Source: JANQLU01 sp964434955
GTDB lineage: Bacteria > Planctomycetota > Planctomycetia > Pirellulales > Pirellulaceae
Assembly (NCBI GenBank): GCA_964434955.1
Contig: CAYSXI010000001.1
Coordinates: forward strand, 1-64,000
Direction of reading: 5' to 3'
Length of the DNA stretch: 64,000 bases
Position 1 is the first letter of the stretch. Every line of letters begins with the position of its first letter. Both the position numbers and the translations under genes were made by a program. Shown in pieces: positions 7,808 through 17,554 of the stretch. The notes beneath the pieces were generated by a model. The model had not been told where the DNA came from. It did no database searches and saw only the letters and a list, made by a program, of their open reading frames with translations.

Positions 7808-9412
7808 CTAGGGATTTGCCGTTTCGAGCGATGTAAGCTCGACAAATTTGTCCGGATCAATCAGCACTTTTTCGCCGGGCTCGAGCCCGGACTCAATGAT
7901 CACGTGTTGATCGTTATTGATGCCAATCTTGACATTGCGGGCCTCGAGTTCGCTTCCATTTTTCACGAGCACGTAATACTCTTCTTCGCGTTTGACCAAA
8001 GATGAAATCGGCGCCTGGATCTTGTTCTTTTCCTGCGAAACCATGATTTCAACTTTGCCTCGAAGTCCGGGGCGTGTCTCTTCGGTCGGTTTATTGATTT
8101 TGACCCAGACTTCGTATTCGATGGGAGCCTGATACCAGCGTCTCGGCAGCGGAAACTTGGCCACCTTCACAACTTGGCCCTCGTATTGTTTGTCAGGGTC
8201 CGTATCCAAACGGATGATCGCAGGCTGCCCGGCGAAAATATCGTTGATCTTGGAGTCGTTGACGGTGGTCAGGACCTGCATTTGCGAAGGGTCAGGAAGA
8301 CGGAAAATTTCTTGACCGTCTCGCAGCATGGCGCCTTCTTCGATAATGACTGTCGAGTTCCCGCGGCGATCCATCTCGTTGGCGTAGACCACCATTCCTG
8401 CACTCGGCGCCGTGATCCGACAAGCGGCGACTTGCGACTCAAATTCCGCCAACCTTTGTTTACTCAATTCCAATGTAAACTCGGCCGCTTCTTTGTTGGC
8501 TTCCTGCTTTCGGATTTCAGCATCCATTTCGGCCAACATTCGGTCACCGGTAAATTTTTCAAACAAACTGAGTTTGTCCGTGGCTATTTTCAAATCGGTT
8601 GTGGCTTTCTCAACCGCAAAAGTATCCGCTTCAAGCTGCGTATCGGTGGCATACCCCTTCACCGCAAGCCTTGTGATATAGGTGAGCTGTTTAATCGCCC
8701 GGCGATGCGTTTCCTTTGCCAACGCCAATTCGGATTGAATCGTCGCCAGTTCCAACCCGTAAGCACCATTTTCATATTCTTTGCGAACACTTTTGGCAGT
8801 GGCCAAGTCGTTCTCAGCCTGAATCACATTGGCTTTGTCGGTTGCAACCTGGATTTTTTGCTGGGTTAGTTCGTCGCGCAAAATCGAGTCATCCAGCTGC
8901 GCCAGAAAATCGCCTTCCTCAACACGCGTTCCCTCCGGAACGATCTTGAGGATCGCCGTCCCACCACGACCTTTTGATTTAACGCGGCAACGAATCTCAA
9001 CACTTTTCGAGCTTTCCAAATCTCCGGTTTCTACCACCGAAGCTTTGAATTCACCCTGAAAGACCTCGGCGACAATTGCGTTCTCCAAGGAAAGCTGAAC
9101 CTCACTGGGCTTTCTGAAAAACATCGCAGCTGCGGCGACGGTAACCAGGAGAACAACCGCCACAATGACAATGACCCGGGTCACGCCGCGCCGCCGACGT
9201 CCACCGCGGAATCGACTCGGGCTGGAACCTTGAACCAGGCCAGATTGGGCGAAAATGCCGCCTTGCTCCAGCTTATTGGGAGCAAACGGGCGTTTCGATG
9301 CTGTGTTGAATCGTGAAATCATCAATGGTTCGCCTTCGCCTTTTGGGGCGCAGAGATCGAGCGAGGTATCGGTTTCGGATTTGAGTCCGAATCGGCTATG
9401 ACAGGTTTGCAT
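7808..9412 (-). CDS. HlyD/MacA-type membrane fusion protein
   Basis: The protein has 534 residues from ATG 9410-9412; an internal ATG at 9322 (MISRFN) is an alternative start. A basic stretch GGRRRRGVTR precedes one membrane helix (VIVIVAVVLLVTVAAAAMFF, about 79-100). A split lipoyl/barrel-sandwich domain follows (VKSKGRGGTAILKIVPEGTR and ITAPSAGMVVYANE), with a long coiled-coil hairpin between the halves (about 175-330) and C-terminal beta-barrel and membrane-proximal segments (PGLRGKVEIMVSQ). This is the periplasmic adaptor of an ABC export system. It is the promoter-proximal partner of the permease at 6464-7786. No outer-membrane channel or ATPase gene is adjacent. Confidence 0.9.
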   Translation of the reverse strand: MQTCHSRFGLKSETDTSLDLCAPKGEGEPLMISRFNTASKRPFAPNKLEQGGIFAQSGLVQGSSPSRFRGGRRRRGVTRVIVIVAVVLLVTVAAAAMFFRKPSEVQLSLENAIVAEVFQGEFKASVVETGDLESSKSVEIRCRVKSKGRGGTAILKIVPEGTRVEEGDFLAQLDDSILRDELTQQKIQVATDKANVIQAENDLATAKSVRKEYENGAYGLELATIQSELALAKETHRRAIKQLTYITRLAVKGYATDTQLEADTFAVEKATTDLKIATDKLSLFEKFTGDRMLAEMDAEIRKQEANKEAAEFTLELSKQRLAEFESQVAACRITAPSAGMVVYANEMDRRGNSTVIIEEGAMLRDGQEIFRLPDPSQMQVLTTVNDSKINDIFAGQPAIIRLDTDPDKQYEGQVVKVAKFPLPRRWYQAPIEYEVWVKINKPTEETRPGLRGKVEIMVSQEKNKIQAPISSLVKREEEYYVLVKNGSELEARNVKIGINNDQHVIIESGLEPGEKVLIDPDKFVELTSLETANP

Positions 9413-9474
9413 GAATCCGGATCTGCAAATTGTCGAAGAATTTCGTCAAAGCGGTTTCAATCGTCGCTCCTGAA

Positions 9475-9512
9475 CGAGCCGGACCGACTGCAACGAGCCG
9501 GGCCGACTGCGT
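9475..9512 (+). repeat. 19-base tandem repeat, two copies
   Basis: CGAGCCGGACCGACTGCAA (9475-9493) is followed directly by CGAGCCGGGCCGACTGCGT (9494-9512), 16 of 19 identical. It lies in the 292-base divergent region between the fusion-protein gene and the NtrC-type regulator. It may be simple slippage or paired operator half-sites; no other evidence bears on this. Confidence 0.6.
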
Positions 9513-9704
9513 GACTTTGACATTCGGGGCGATTTTGACGACAGCGTTGCCTTTGTATCAGTTTACAAAGGCAATCAGAAAAGTTGAACCGACAATTTTC
9601 CGCACACACAACAAATTGCAGGAACACGAGAATTCACGGTCGGTTCTTGTCGGTTCCCTCGCAAAATCGCGGTCATTTACTACTCGAAAGTATGCGAATT
9701 CTGT

Positions 9705-11150
9705 ATGATCGAAAACATGTCCAAATCCAACGAACTCGAAAACGCCGATCAACCGGGATCCGACAATCTCAACGTCCGCGCGCTGCTGATCGACAATGAC
9801 AAAGATCACGCCGAGGCAATGGCGGAAAGCCTGGAGCGGATCGGGCACGAGTGCACGATCGCCACTTCCGGGCCGGAAGGCGCTCAGATGATCCAATCAC
9901 GGCAGTTTGACGTGATCGTTTCGGACTTGGTGATGAACGAGGTTGACGGAATGCAGATTCTGGCCCTGGCGACCGAGCAGTTGCCCGATGCCGAGATCAT
10001 TCTGGTAACGGGGCACGCTTCGGTTCCCAAGGCGGTCGAAGCGATGCAGCAAGGAGCATTCAATTTCCTGGAGAAGCCCATCTCGACCAAGCGGCTCCAG
10101 GCGGTCGCGACGAAAGCGGTCGAGTCGGTTCGACTGAAACAACAGTATCGCGACCTGCAAGGTCGATTGGACGAAAAGTTCGGATTTGAAAACCTGATCT
10201 ACGCCAGTGAGAGCATGCAGAATGTCGTCGACCGACTTAAACGCATTGCTCCCACGGACGCCGGCGTATTGATCACCGGCGAGACAGGAACCGGCAAAGA
10301 TGTCATCGCCCAAGCCATCCATCAAAACAGCCCGCGCAAGAGCAAGCCTTTCGTGGCGATCAATACAGCCGCGATTGCCGAGCATCTGATTGAAAGTGAG
10401 TTGTTCGGGCACGTGAAGGGCGCATTTACGGATGCGATCGGTGATCGCGAAGGAAAGTTTGAATACGCAAACGGCGGCACCCTGTTCCTTGACGAAGTCG
10501 GCGATATGCCAATGCCGACACAGATCAAACTGCTTCGCGTCCTGGAAGAGCGAAAAATTACCCGGGTCGGCGACAACAAGCCCATCGATGTCAACGTCCG
10601 CGTTCTCGCGGCCACCAACAAGGATTTGGAAAAGGAAGTCGAAGAAGGCCGGTTCCGGAGCGACCTTTATTTTCGCTTGAAGGTTGTCACCGTCCACTTG
10701 GCAAAACTGAGTGACCGACGGGACGATATCATTCCGCTTGCGGACCATTTCAGGAAAGCCGCCAACAAAACACACAACAAGAAATCGAAAAGTTTTTCTC
10801 CCGATCTGACCCGCTGGATGTTCAACTACGACTGGAAAGGAAATGTACGTCAGTTGAAAAACGTGGTTGAATCCCTGGTCGTTATGGACACCGACAACTT
10901 GCTCGGACTCGACGACTTGTCGCCCGATCTTTCCGATGAGCAGATTGAACAGAACCTGCAGCCGACCAACCTTGCGGGGGACGGTGGTTTCTTGATCGGA
11001 CAATCGCTCAAAGACATTGAGCGATGGGCGATTGAAAAAACACTGACAATCGCCAATCACAACCGCGAAGAAACCGCGAGAATCCTTGGCATCAGCGAAC
11101 GAAATCTGTACCGCAAGCTGAACGAGTACGGACTTGGAAAAAAGAAATAA
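9705..11150 (+). CDS. Sigma-54-dependent response regulator (NtrC family)
   Basis: The protein has 481 residues from ATG 9705; MSKSNE at 9717 is an equally good start. A receiver domain (about 25-135) has acidic residues at LLIDND, the phospho-acceptor D74 in VIVSDLVM, and KP in LEKPIS. The AAA+ domain (about 155-385) shows Walker A GETGTGKD, GAFTDA, Walker B LFLDEVGD and the RSDLYFRL arginine-finger region. A Fis-type helix-turn-helix ends the protein (ETARILGISERNLYRKLNEY). The sigma-54 contact loop reads GAFTDA rather than GAFTGA; the essential F and T are kept. No cognate histidine kinase is adjacent. Confidence 0.95.
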   Translation: MIENMSKSNELENADQPGSDNLNVRALLIDNDKDHAEAMAESLERIGHECTIATSGPEGAQMIQSRQFDVIVSDLVMNEVDGMQILALATEQLPDAEIILVTGHASVPKAVEAMQQGAFNFLEKPISTKRLQAVATKAVESVRLKQQYRDLQGRLDEKFGFENLIYASESMQNVVDRLKRIAPTDAGVLITGETGTGKDVIAQAIHQNSPRKSKPFVAINTAAIAEHLIESELFGHVKGAFTDAIGDREGKFEYANGGTLFLDEVGDMPMPTQIKLLRVLEERKITRVGDNKPIDVNVRVLAATNKDLEKEVEEGRFRSDLYFRLKVVTVHLAKLSDRRDDIIPLADHFRKAANKTHNKKSKSFSPDLTRWMFNYDWKGNVRQLKNVVESLVVMDTDNLLGLDDLSPDLSDEQIEQNLQPTNLAGDGGFLIGQSLKDIERWAIEKTLTIANHNREETARILGISERNLYRKLNEYGLGKKK

Positions 11151-11211
11151 TTCCCAGCGGACTGAATCGCTGACGGGCTTCGAGAAGACCGGTATCAAAG
11201 AGGATTGAATC

Positions 11212-13191
11212 ATGAGCGATGGAATCAGCCGAACCGAAGTTGCCGTTTCCGAAGCAACGACGTCGAGGATCAAACAGTTGCCGGCCAGTGTGGTCAACAA
11301 GATCGCCGCGGGTGAAGTCATCGAACGACCCGCAAGCGTGGTCAAGGAATTGCTCGAAAACTCCGTCGACGCGGGCTCGCGGCGAATCACCGTCGAGGTG
11401 GAAAGCGGAGGAACGGACCTGGTCCGCGTCATTGACGACGGACATGGAATCGAATCAGAAGACTTGATGCTTGCGGTAACCAGTCACGCCACCAGCAAAA
11501 TTGACGATGCAGACGATCTGTTTTCCGTCGCCACCATGGGCTTTCGCGGTGAAGCACTTGCTTCGATCGCCGAAGTTTCCCAGTTCAAAATTCGCTCACG
11601 AACGAAGACAGCGGAAACTGGGTTCGAATTGATCGTCAACGGCGGAAACGCAGAACCGATCGTCCCCTGCGGCTGCCCGGTTGGGACGACCATGGAAGTT
11701 GCCAACCTGTTCTTCAACACTCCGGTGCGCCGCAAGTTCCTGCGGACGACCCAAACCGAGATGGGGCATGTTACGGAAGCGTTCACGAGGATCGCCCTAC
11801 CCCACCCCGAAATTCAGATGAAACTGATGCATAACGGTCGCGTCATTCACGACTTGCCGGCAACCACGAATTGGCTTGAGAGAATCAGAAACTTCTTCGG
11901 AGAAGAAATTGTCAACGCCTTGATTCCGGTTCGAAGCGAGGAATCGGGGGTCGAACTCAGTGGGTTTGTCGCCGATCCCAAGGTGAGTCGCGGAAACAAT
12001 CGGATGCAATATCTGTTTTTGAATCACCGTCACATCCGCGACCGGTCGCTGCAACATGCATTGAGCGAAGCCTATCGTGGACTGTTGATGACCGGTCGAT
12101 TTCCCATTGCCTTCCTTCGCCTGAACATGCAACCGGACTTGGTCGACGTCAATGTTCATCCGGCCAAGATGGAAGTCAGGTTTCAGGACGGCGGCCGACT
12201 TTACAGCCAGCTGCTCAGCACGTTGAGAAACAAATTTCTCACGACGGAGTTAACTGCCCGACAACCCGAAAACCCCAACCCCTTACCGCAAGGCCAAAGT
12301 GGCAACGAGTCCAATCTCGAATATTGGTCTCGGGAAAATTTGCGGAAATCGTTTTCCGATTCTGCCCCGCCGACGGCCGGTGAGAGCACCCAAAATCGAA
12401 TTGAATTTTCCCCACAACCTGTGCGCGATTGGACGTCGCCCACCGCCGGCAATTCTTCGAGTCAGGGATCCGCTGAATTCAAGCCCTTTCCTCCCACCCC
12501 GTCAAACGACGCATTTGGAAATCTCCCCCCCGTTCCCAACTCGGCTTACTCTCAAGAATCGGCAACTCAGAATGATGGCGGCGCTCCCGACGCCGAATTT
12601 CGCGCCGCCCCTCCGAGCCAAAACTACCGCGCGCTCCAGTTGCACAATCGATACTTGATCACGGAAAACGAAGAGGGCATGGAAGTGATCGACCAACATG
12701 CTTTGCATGAGCGAATCATCTATGAGCAACTTCGTGAAAAAGTGCTCGCGGGGAAACTCGAGACGCAAAGGATGCTTGTGCCGGAACCGGTGTCGTTGAC
12801 GGCCAGCGAAGCAGCCATGGTTCTGGACCAGAAGGAAGTCCTTGCGGAGATTGGAATTCAGGTAGAGCCTTTCGGCGGCGACAGCGTCTTGGTTTCCGGA
12901 CACCCGGCCATGCTGGCAACTCAAAACCCTTCCGACACGTTGCGAGAAGTCGTTGACCTGCTTCAGAACGAAGGCAAGCAGCCCGAGCGCCGGGACGTGA
13001 TTGACAGCTTGCTGCACATGATTTCCTGCAAGGCCGCGATCAAGGCGGGCGACAAGTTGACTCCGGAAGAGATCGAGGAACTGTTGAGGCACCGCGATCT
13101 TTGCCAGGACTCCCACCACTGCCCTCACGGGCGCCCCACTTCATTGGTCTTTAGTCGTCACGAATTGGACAAGCGATTCAAAAGGATCTAG
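11212..13191 (+). CDS. mutL: DNA mismatch repair protein MutL, endonuclease type
   Basis: The protein has 659 residues. The N-terminal GHKL ATPase is complete: VVKELLENSVDAG, DDGHGI, TMGFRGEALASI and GTTMEVANLFFNTPVRRKF. A proline/serine-rich linker of about 150 residues (about 350-460) joins the C-terminal dimerisation domain. That domain carries the metal-binding motif DQHALHERIIYE, which fits DQHA(X)2E(X)4E exactly, and CPHGRP near the end. It should therefore nick the daughter strand itself, as expected for a bacterium that does not rely on MutH. MutS is not in the window. Confidence 0.97.
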   Translation: MSDGISRTEVAVSEATTSRIKQLPASVVNKIAAGEVIERPASVVKELLENSVDAGSRRITVEVESGGTDLVRVIDDGHGIESEDLMLAVTSHATSKIDDADDLFSVATMGFRGEALASIAEVSQFKIRSRTKTAETGFELIVNGGNAEPIVPCGCPVGTTMEVANLFFNTPVRRKFLRTTQTEMGHVTEAFTRIALPHPEIQMKLMHNGRVIHDLPATTNWLERIRNFFGEEIVNALIPVRSEESGVELSGFVADPKVSRGNNRMQYLFLNHRHIRDRSLQHALSEAYRGLLMTGRFPIAFLRLNMQPDLVDVNVHPAKMEVRFQDGGRLYSQLLSTLRNKFLTTELTARQPENPNPLPQGQSGNESNLEYWSRENLRKSFSDSAPPTAGESTQNRIEFSPQPVRDWTSPTAGNSSSQGSAEFKPFPPTPSNDAFGNLPPVPNSAYSQESATQNDGGAPDAEFRAAPPSQNYRALQLHNRYLITENEEGMEVIDQHALHERIIYEQLREKVLAGKLETQRMLVPEPVSLTASEAAMVLDQKEVLAEIGIQVEPFGGDSVLVSGHPAMLATQNPSDTLREVVDLLQNEGKQPERRDVIDSLLHMISCKAAIKAGDKLTPEEIEELLRHRDLCQDSHHCPHGRPTSLVFSRHELDKRFKRI

Positions 13192-13408
13192 GAATCCACC
13201 GGAAGCGCTGACCAAAACGTCCGTCGGGAAACAATGTCCCGCGAGCCAGAATTTTCGGCAATTCCAATCGAAAACGAATATTGCCGACCTATTTTTGCGA
13301 ATTTCTTGGGCCCAGCTTTCAATTTGTGACCCTATTTGGATTCAAAAACAGTGCGTAGGCTATAATAATGGTCTTGTCGAAGCCTTACCGTCTTTTCCGT
13401 TCCTCGCG

Positions 13409-14971
13409 ATGACCACGTTCGACCACACGTCTTCAGACTCTTCGATCTTGCCCATGGGTAACCGCGTCATTGCCAATTCCAAGCCAAAAATCTGCGTGAG
13501 TATCGGTCGCGGGCGTCATCGGATGATGATCGCTGAACGCAAGCATCTGGCTCAAAACGGTGCGAAACTTGTCGAGTTTCGTCTCGACTACATTCGCCGC
13601 CCGGTCAATTTCTCCCGTTTGATGGAGGGAAAGGAATGTCCGGTCGTCGCGACATGTCGGCGTGCGGAAGAAGGCGGTCGTTGGGAACGCTCCGAAAGTG
13701 ATCGAATTGGCCTTTTGCGAACCGCGATCGCATCCAAAGTCGAATACGTCGATTTGGAACACGATATTGCGAAGAAGATTCCCCGCTACGGCGATACGAA
13801 GCGGATTATCAGTTACCACAATTTCGAAGAGACGCCCGAAAACATCCAGGAGATTCACGAGCAACTTTCGCGATTGGATGCCGACATCATCAAGATTGTG
13901 ACACGGGCGAATCAACCTTCAGACAACTTCAAGATGTTGCGACTTTGTCGCGATAGCGAGATTCCCACCGTCGCATTTTGCATGGGGGAAATGGGGCTCT
14001 CATCGCGCGTGCTTTGCGGAAAATTTGGCGCACCATTTTCCTACGCGGCGTTTAACCGCGACCGGCAAGTTGCCCCGGGCCAACTGAGCTTCAAGCAAAT
14101 GGTCCGCGACTACCATTTTACGGACATCGGCATGTCCACCAAAGTTCTCGGCGTGATTGCCGACCCGGTCGCTCACAGCATGAGCCCCGTTATTCATAAT
14201 GCCGCCATCCGACATGCCAAACTCGACTTGGTCTACTTGCCATTTCGTGTACCCAGCGAACACCTGGATTCCTTCATGGAGGAATGCCGCGAATTTGGAA
14301 TCATTGGTTTAAGCGTCACGATTCCGCACAAAGAAAAAGTGCTTCGTTCCATCAATGTCCTGGATGAAAACGTCGTTGGCATTCGGGCTTGCAACACGGT
14401 TGTATTCAGCGGAACAGACGCGCACGGCTACAACACGGATTGCGACGCCGCGATTGAAGGGCTCAAGAAAGAATTCAATTACGAAGACGAAAACAAGCCA
14501 TTCAAAGGCGCCCGATTCCTGGTGCTCGGAGCCGGCGGAACGGCTCGCGCGATTGCCTATGGCTTGATTCGCAACGGCGGAACCGTTCATATCGCGGCTC
14601 GGGATTACCGAAAGGGCGATCAGCTTGCATCCTCGCTTCGTTGCAAATCGATCGATTGGCCGGCGCGTGCCAACCACGAATGCGACGTCCTGATCAACGC
14701 AACCCCGGTTGGCATGTCGCCCAACATGAATGAATCACCCTTTGAGGGTGACTGGTTTGAGCCGCATCAGATTGTGTTTGACTGCGTTTACAATCCGGAA
14801 CAAACGCTTTTCATCAAACAGGCGCGAAATGCCGGCTGCCGAACGATCACGGGCGTCGACATGTTTGTTCACCAGGCAATGGCCCAGTTCCGTCTGTTCA
14901 CCGGTTCCGACGCGGACGCGAACGTGATTCGCAAAGAGGTCAAGAAAGCAACGAGTCCCGCCAAGTTCTAA
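13409..14971 (+). CDS. aroDE: Bifunctional 3-dehydroquinate dehydratase (type I) / shikimate dehydrogenase
   Basis: I start at ATG 13409 (MTTFDHTSS), giving 520 residues; a TTG 114 bases upstream would add a poorly conserved leader. The N-terminal half is AroD class I: EYVDLEHDIA, catalytic His in ISYHNFEET and the Schiff-base Lys in DIIKIVTRA. The C-terminal half (from about 245) is AroE: GVIADPVAHSMSPVIHN, catalytic Lys in SVTIPHKEKV, NTDCDAAI and the NADP site VLGAGGTARAIAYGL. It catalyses steps three and four of the shikimate pathway. Shikimate kinase, step five, follows 52 bases downstream. The fusion resembles plant DHQ-SDH proteins and is found in several planctomycetes and chlamydiae. 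Confidence 0.93.
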   Translation: MTTFDHTSSDSSILPMGNRVIANSKPKICVSIGRGRHRMMIAERKHLAQNGAKLVEFRLDYIRRPVNFSRLMEGKECPVVATCRRAEEGGRWERSESDRIGLLRTAIASKVEYVDLEHDIAKKIPRYGDTKRIISYHNFEETPENIQEIHEQLSRLDADIIKIVTRANQPSDNFKMLRLCRDSEIPTVAFCMGEMGLSSRVLCGKFGAPFSYAAFNRDRQVAPGQLSFKQMVRDYHFTDIGMSTKVLGVIADPVAHSMSPVIHNAAIRHAKLDLVYLPFRVPSEHLDSFMEECREFGIIGLSVTIPHKEKVLRSINVLDENVVGIRACNTVVFSGTDAHGYNTDCDAAIEGLKKEFNYEDENKPFKGARFLVLGAGGTARAIAYGLIRNGGTVHIAARDYRKGDQLASSLRCKSIDWPARANHECDVLINATPVGMSPNMNESPFEGDWFEPHQIVFDCVYNPEQTLFIKQARNAGCRTITGVDMFVHQAMAQFRLFTGSDADANVIRKEVKKATSPAKF

Positions 14972-15023
14972 TGCATGGCATCTCATTGACGCCGCCCAAG
15001 GATACTCACGGAAGAGCCCACGC

Positions 15024-15551
15024 ATGAATCTTTACCTGATTGGATACCGCGGGGCCGGGAAATCCGAAGTTGCCCGCTTCCTGGCATCGACCCTCAATCG
15101 TGAATGTGTTGAAGTTGACGCAAGAATCCAGCGTCATGAGAACATGACCATTGCTGATATCTTTGCGAAGCATGGTGAGCCCCACTTCCGCGCATTGGAA
15201 TCAAAATTCATTCGGGAAATCGCTCGACAACAAAACTTGATCGTCGACCTCGGGGGAGGCGCAATCATTCAGGAAGCGAATCGAGAATTGATCCTTGCTT
15301 CGGGGAAGTGCATCTGGTTGAAGGCTTCCGCGAACGTTTTGTGGGATCGAATTCAAGGAGATTCAACCACCAAGGGCTCGCGTCCGGCACTGACGCAATT
15401 GTCCGGCTTGGACGAGGTCCGGCAGGTTTTGGCGGATCGCGAACCCATTTATGCGGAATGTGCTGAATTTGAGATCGAGACGGATGAAATGTCGCCGGTG
15501 GAAGTCGCGGATCAAATCGCGGCTTGGGTTGCAAAAGTCGATAAACCTTAA
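15024..15551 (+). CDS. aroK: Shikimate kinase
   Basis: The protein has 175 residues, the usual length. The P-loop GYRGAGKSE is at 8-16, followed by VEVDARIQRHENMTIADIFAKHGE (shikimate-binding Asp), RALESKFIREIA, DLGGGAII and the lid arginine region SRPALTQL. It phosphorylates shikimate at the 3-hydroxyl with ATP. It lies 52 bases behind aroDE and probably shares its transcript, so three consecutive pathway steps sit in two genes. Confidence 0.95.
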   Translation: MNLYLIGYRGAGKSEVARFLASTLNRECVEVDARIQRHENMTIADIFAKHGEPHFRALESKFIREIARQQNLIVDLGGGAIIQEANRELILASGKCIWLKASANVLWDRIQGDSTTKGSRPALTQLSGLDEVRQVLADREPIYAECAEFEIETDEMSPVEVADQIAAWVAKVDKP

Positions 15552-15617
15552 AGAATACCCCCACCGTTGCCACACCTTGCGAACCCGAAATCGACTTTCC
15601 GGCTTTAACGATCCACC

Positions 15618-16871
15618 ATGCCTTTCCCCCTTCAAATTGCGATCGTTTTTCTCGCCGGCACCTTGCTGGGTTCGTTGATCAATTTGGCGATCTACCGCCT
15701 GGCACTTTTCGAGAAACAGTGTTTTAGTCCCTGGGGGCCGAAACATCCGGAAGCGTCACCACGGCGCCCTTGGGACTTTTTGCCGATCATTGGCTGGTTC
15801 TCACTGAAACGGGAAGAGAAACTTTTCGGAGTCGGTTACTGGACGCGCCCCTTTGCCATCGAGTTTGGATTCGGTGCCGCGCTTGCTGGACTCTTCTTCT
15901 GGGAATTTGCCGGAGGCATGCAGGCCGGCGCGACCGACGCCAATTATTGGACCTGGTTTTTACTTCATGGATTCCTGCTGGTTCTCCTGACCACGGCGAC
16001 CTTCATTGACTTTGACGAGAAAACCATTCCCGACCAGATCACCGTGACCGGGACCTTGGTGGCCTTGGCCTACGCGGCACTGGTTCCCTCCAGCCGTCTC
16101 ACCACGCCAGCCGGCAAAGGCACGTTCTCTTGGCTTCACTGCCAGTCACCCGAAGCTTTTCCGCCATGGGCCGAATCCGATCAATGGGGTTTTCTGATTG
16201 CGATTTCCGTCTTTGTTTTTTGGTGCATTGCATTGTTGCCCATGCCGCACCGGATCAAATTTGGCAAATATGGAACGGTCAAATATTTCTTTGCCATCAT
16301 GATCCGTCCGCCGCGAAAAACCAAAAACACTTCGCCGCGAAAACCTTCGGCCCTGTTGTTTGTAATGCCCTTGATTGCATTGCTAGGCGTCGCCGCGATA
16401 AGTGTTGCCAAAATGCAGTTGGACGCAATTCAGTGGGAGTCGTTATTTTCAGCCTTGATGGGCATGACGTTTGGGCTCTTGTTTGTTTGGGCCATTCGAC
16501 TGATTGCCGGATTTGCCCTCGCAAAAGAGGCGATGGGATTTGGCGATGTTACACTGATGGCGATGATCGGAGCTTTCCTCGGCTGGCAAGCGGCTCTTTT
16601 GACCTTTGCATTCGCGCCATTCGCAGCCGTCTTCATCGCGATCGCACAATTCATTACAAGCAAAAAACCCGACATTGCATTCGGGCCCTACCTGAGCCTG
16701 GGCGCGGTGTTTGTCATCGTGGGCTGGTCGGCGGTTTGGAAAAGCTGGGCTTTGCCAAACATATTCATCGCCGGCAACTTTGTGCTGGTAGTCATTGCGG
16801 CCGCGCTGGTGCTGATGTACGTGATGCTTACAACCTGGAGCTACTTTCGCAATCGTGGTGAACCGGAATAA
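15618..16871 (+). CDS. Prepilin peptidase (A24 family), PilD-like
   Basis: The protein has 417 residues and multiple membrane helices. The first helix contains the GSLINLAIYRL block seen at the N terminus of PilD-type enzymes. The two catalytic aspartates are in TFIDFDEKTIPD (about 134) and MGFGDVTLMAMIGAFLGW (about 308). A cytoplasmic insert of about 60 residues between the membrane helices makes it longer than typical (about 290). The N-terminal zinc/methylase cysteines are incomplete, so N-methylation is doubtful. It should cleave type IV pilin-like or type II pseudopilin leaders; no pilin gene is adjacent. Confidence 0.85.
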   Translation: MPFPLQIAIVFLAGTLLGSLINLAIYRLALFEKQCFSPWGPKHPEASPRRPWDFLPIIGWFSLKREEKLFGVGYWTRPFAIEFGFGAALAGLFFWEFAGGMQAGATDANYWTWFLLHGFLLVLLTTATFIDFDEKTIPDQITVTGTLVALAYAALVPSSRLTTPAGKGTFSWLHCQSPEAFPPWAESDQWGFLIAISVFVFWCIALLPMPHRIKFGKYGTVKYFFAIMIRPPRKTKNTSPRKPSALLFVMPLIALLGVAAISVAKMQLDAIQWESLFSALMGMTFGLLFVWAIRLIAGFALAKEAMGFGDVTLMAMIGAFLGWQAALLTFAFAPFAAVFIAIAQFITSKKPDIAFGPYLSLGAVFVIVGWSAVWKSWALPNIFIAGNFVLVVIAAALVLMYVMLTTWSYFRNRGEPE

Positions 16872-16931
16872 CAGGTTGCTGTCTTGGGCAACCACGATCA
16901 AACTGGCCGCGCGGATAGTAAAGGAGTCACA

Positions 16932-17483
16932 ATGCCGCTATTCCATGATCAAGTCACGAACCTGGATCAAGGCAAGGAGAAAATTCGCTCACGCCGATTT
17001 GGCGTGATCGAAGTCGTCGACGAGACGTTTCGCCGAATTCGATTTCGACCGTGGCCAAAAATGATTTCTTCCGTTGAGGCGAATTGGCTGGGCGGGTGGC
17101 GACACCAGAATCGAAAGCTGAATCGCTGCCTCCTTTACTACAACCAACCTCTCGGTTCGGCAGGTTACCTAGCCTTGAAATACGTGGAATCATCGCTGGG
17201 CACCAGCTACGCCACATTTCGCGGTGCCTTGGTTTTGCTGGATGAAGTTGCCAAGATCAAGAACTCCTGCGCGATCGTTGCCGAGGTAACCAATTCCAAG
17301 ATCAGCGAACGATTTATCCTTCGACAAGGCTGGGAGCCGCACCTGGAACACAGCAGGTACCGTCACATCATTCGTCGATTTTACGGCGAATACCCGGACC
17401 ACTCCTCCGAGCGGATTCTCGAAGGGGTCGTCACGCCGATGCCGTCCATCGACGAGTTGGCCGCCCTGGATCTCGATCCGTGA
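16932..17483 (+). CDS. Conserved hypothetical protein, weakly GNAT-like
   Basis: The protein has 183 residues. I chose ATG 16932 (MPLFHDQVTN) because AAAGGAG lies 7 bases upstream. It is soluble, basic and rich in aromatic residues. The segment SCAIVAEVTNSKISERFILRQGWEPHLE resembles the last strand and helix of a GNAT acetyltransferase (ISERFxxRxGWE), but no acetyl-CoA loop is obvious. I do not recognise it with confidence. It sits between the prepilin peptidase and a small membrane protein, all on the plus strand. Confidence 0.65.
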   Translation: MPLFHDQVTNLDQGKEKIRSRRFGVIEVVDETFRRIRFRPWPKMISSVEANWLGGWRHQNRKLNRCLLYYNQPLGSAGYLALKYVESSLGTSYATFRGALVLLDEVAKIKNSCAIVAEVTNSKISERFILRQGWEPHLEHSRYRHIIRRFYGEYPDHSSERILEGVVTPMPSIDELAALDLDP

Positions 17484-17554
17484 TTGGCGGTGAGAGGTCT
17501 TGAAGCGACAATCTCAGAAACGAGAATGACCATACGCATGATCATTTGAGGCTA

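Noticed and set aside
9897..11432. 511-residue minus-strand frame opposite the NtrC-type regulator
   Set aside because: Antisense shadow of two strongly supported genes.
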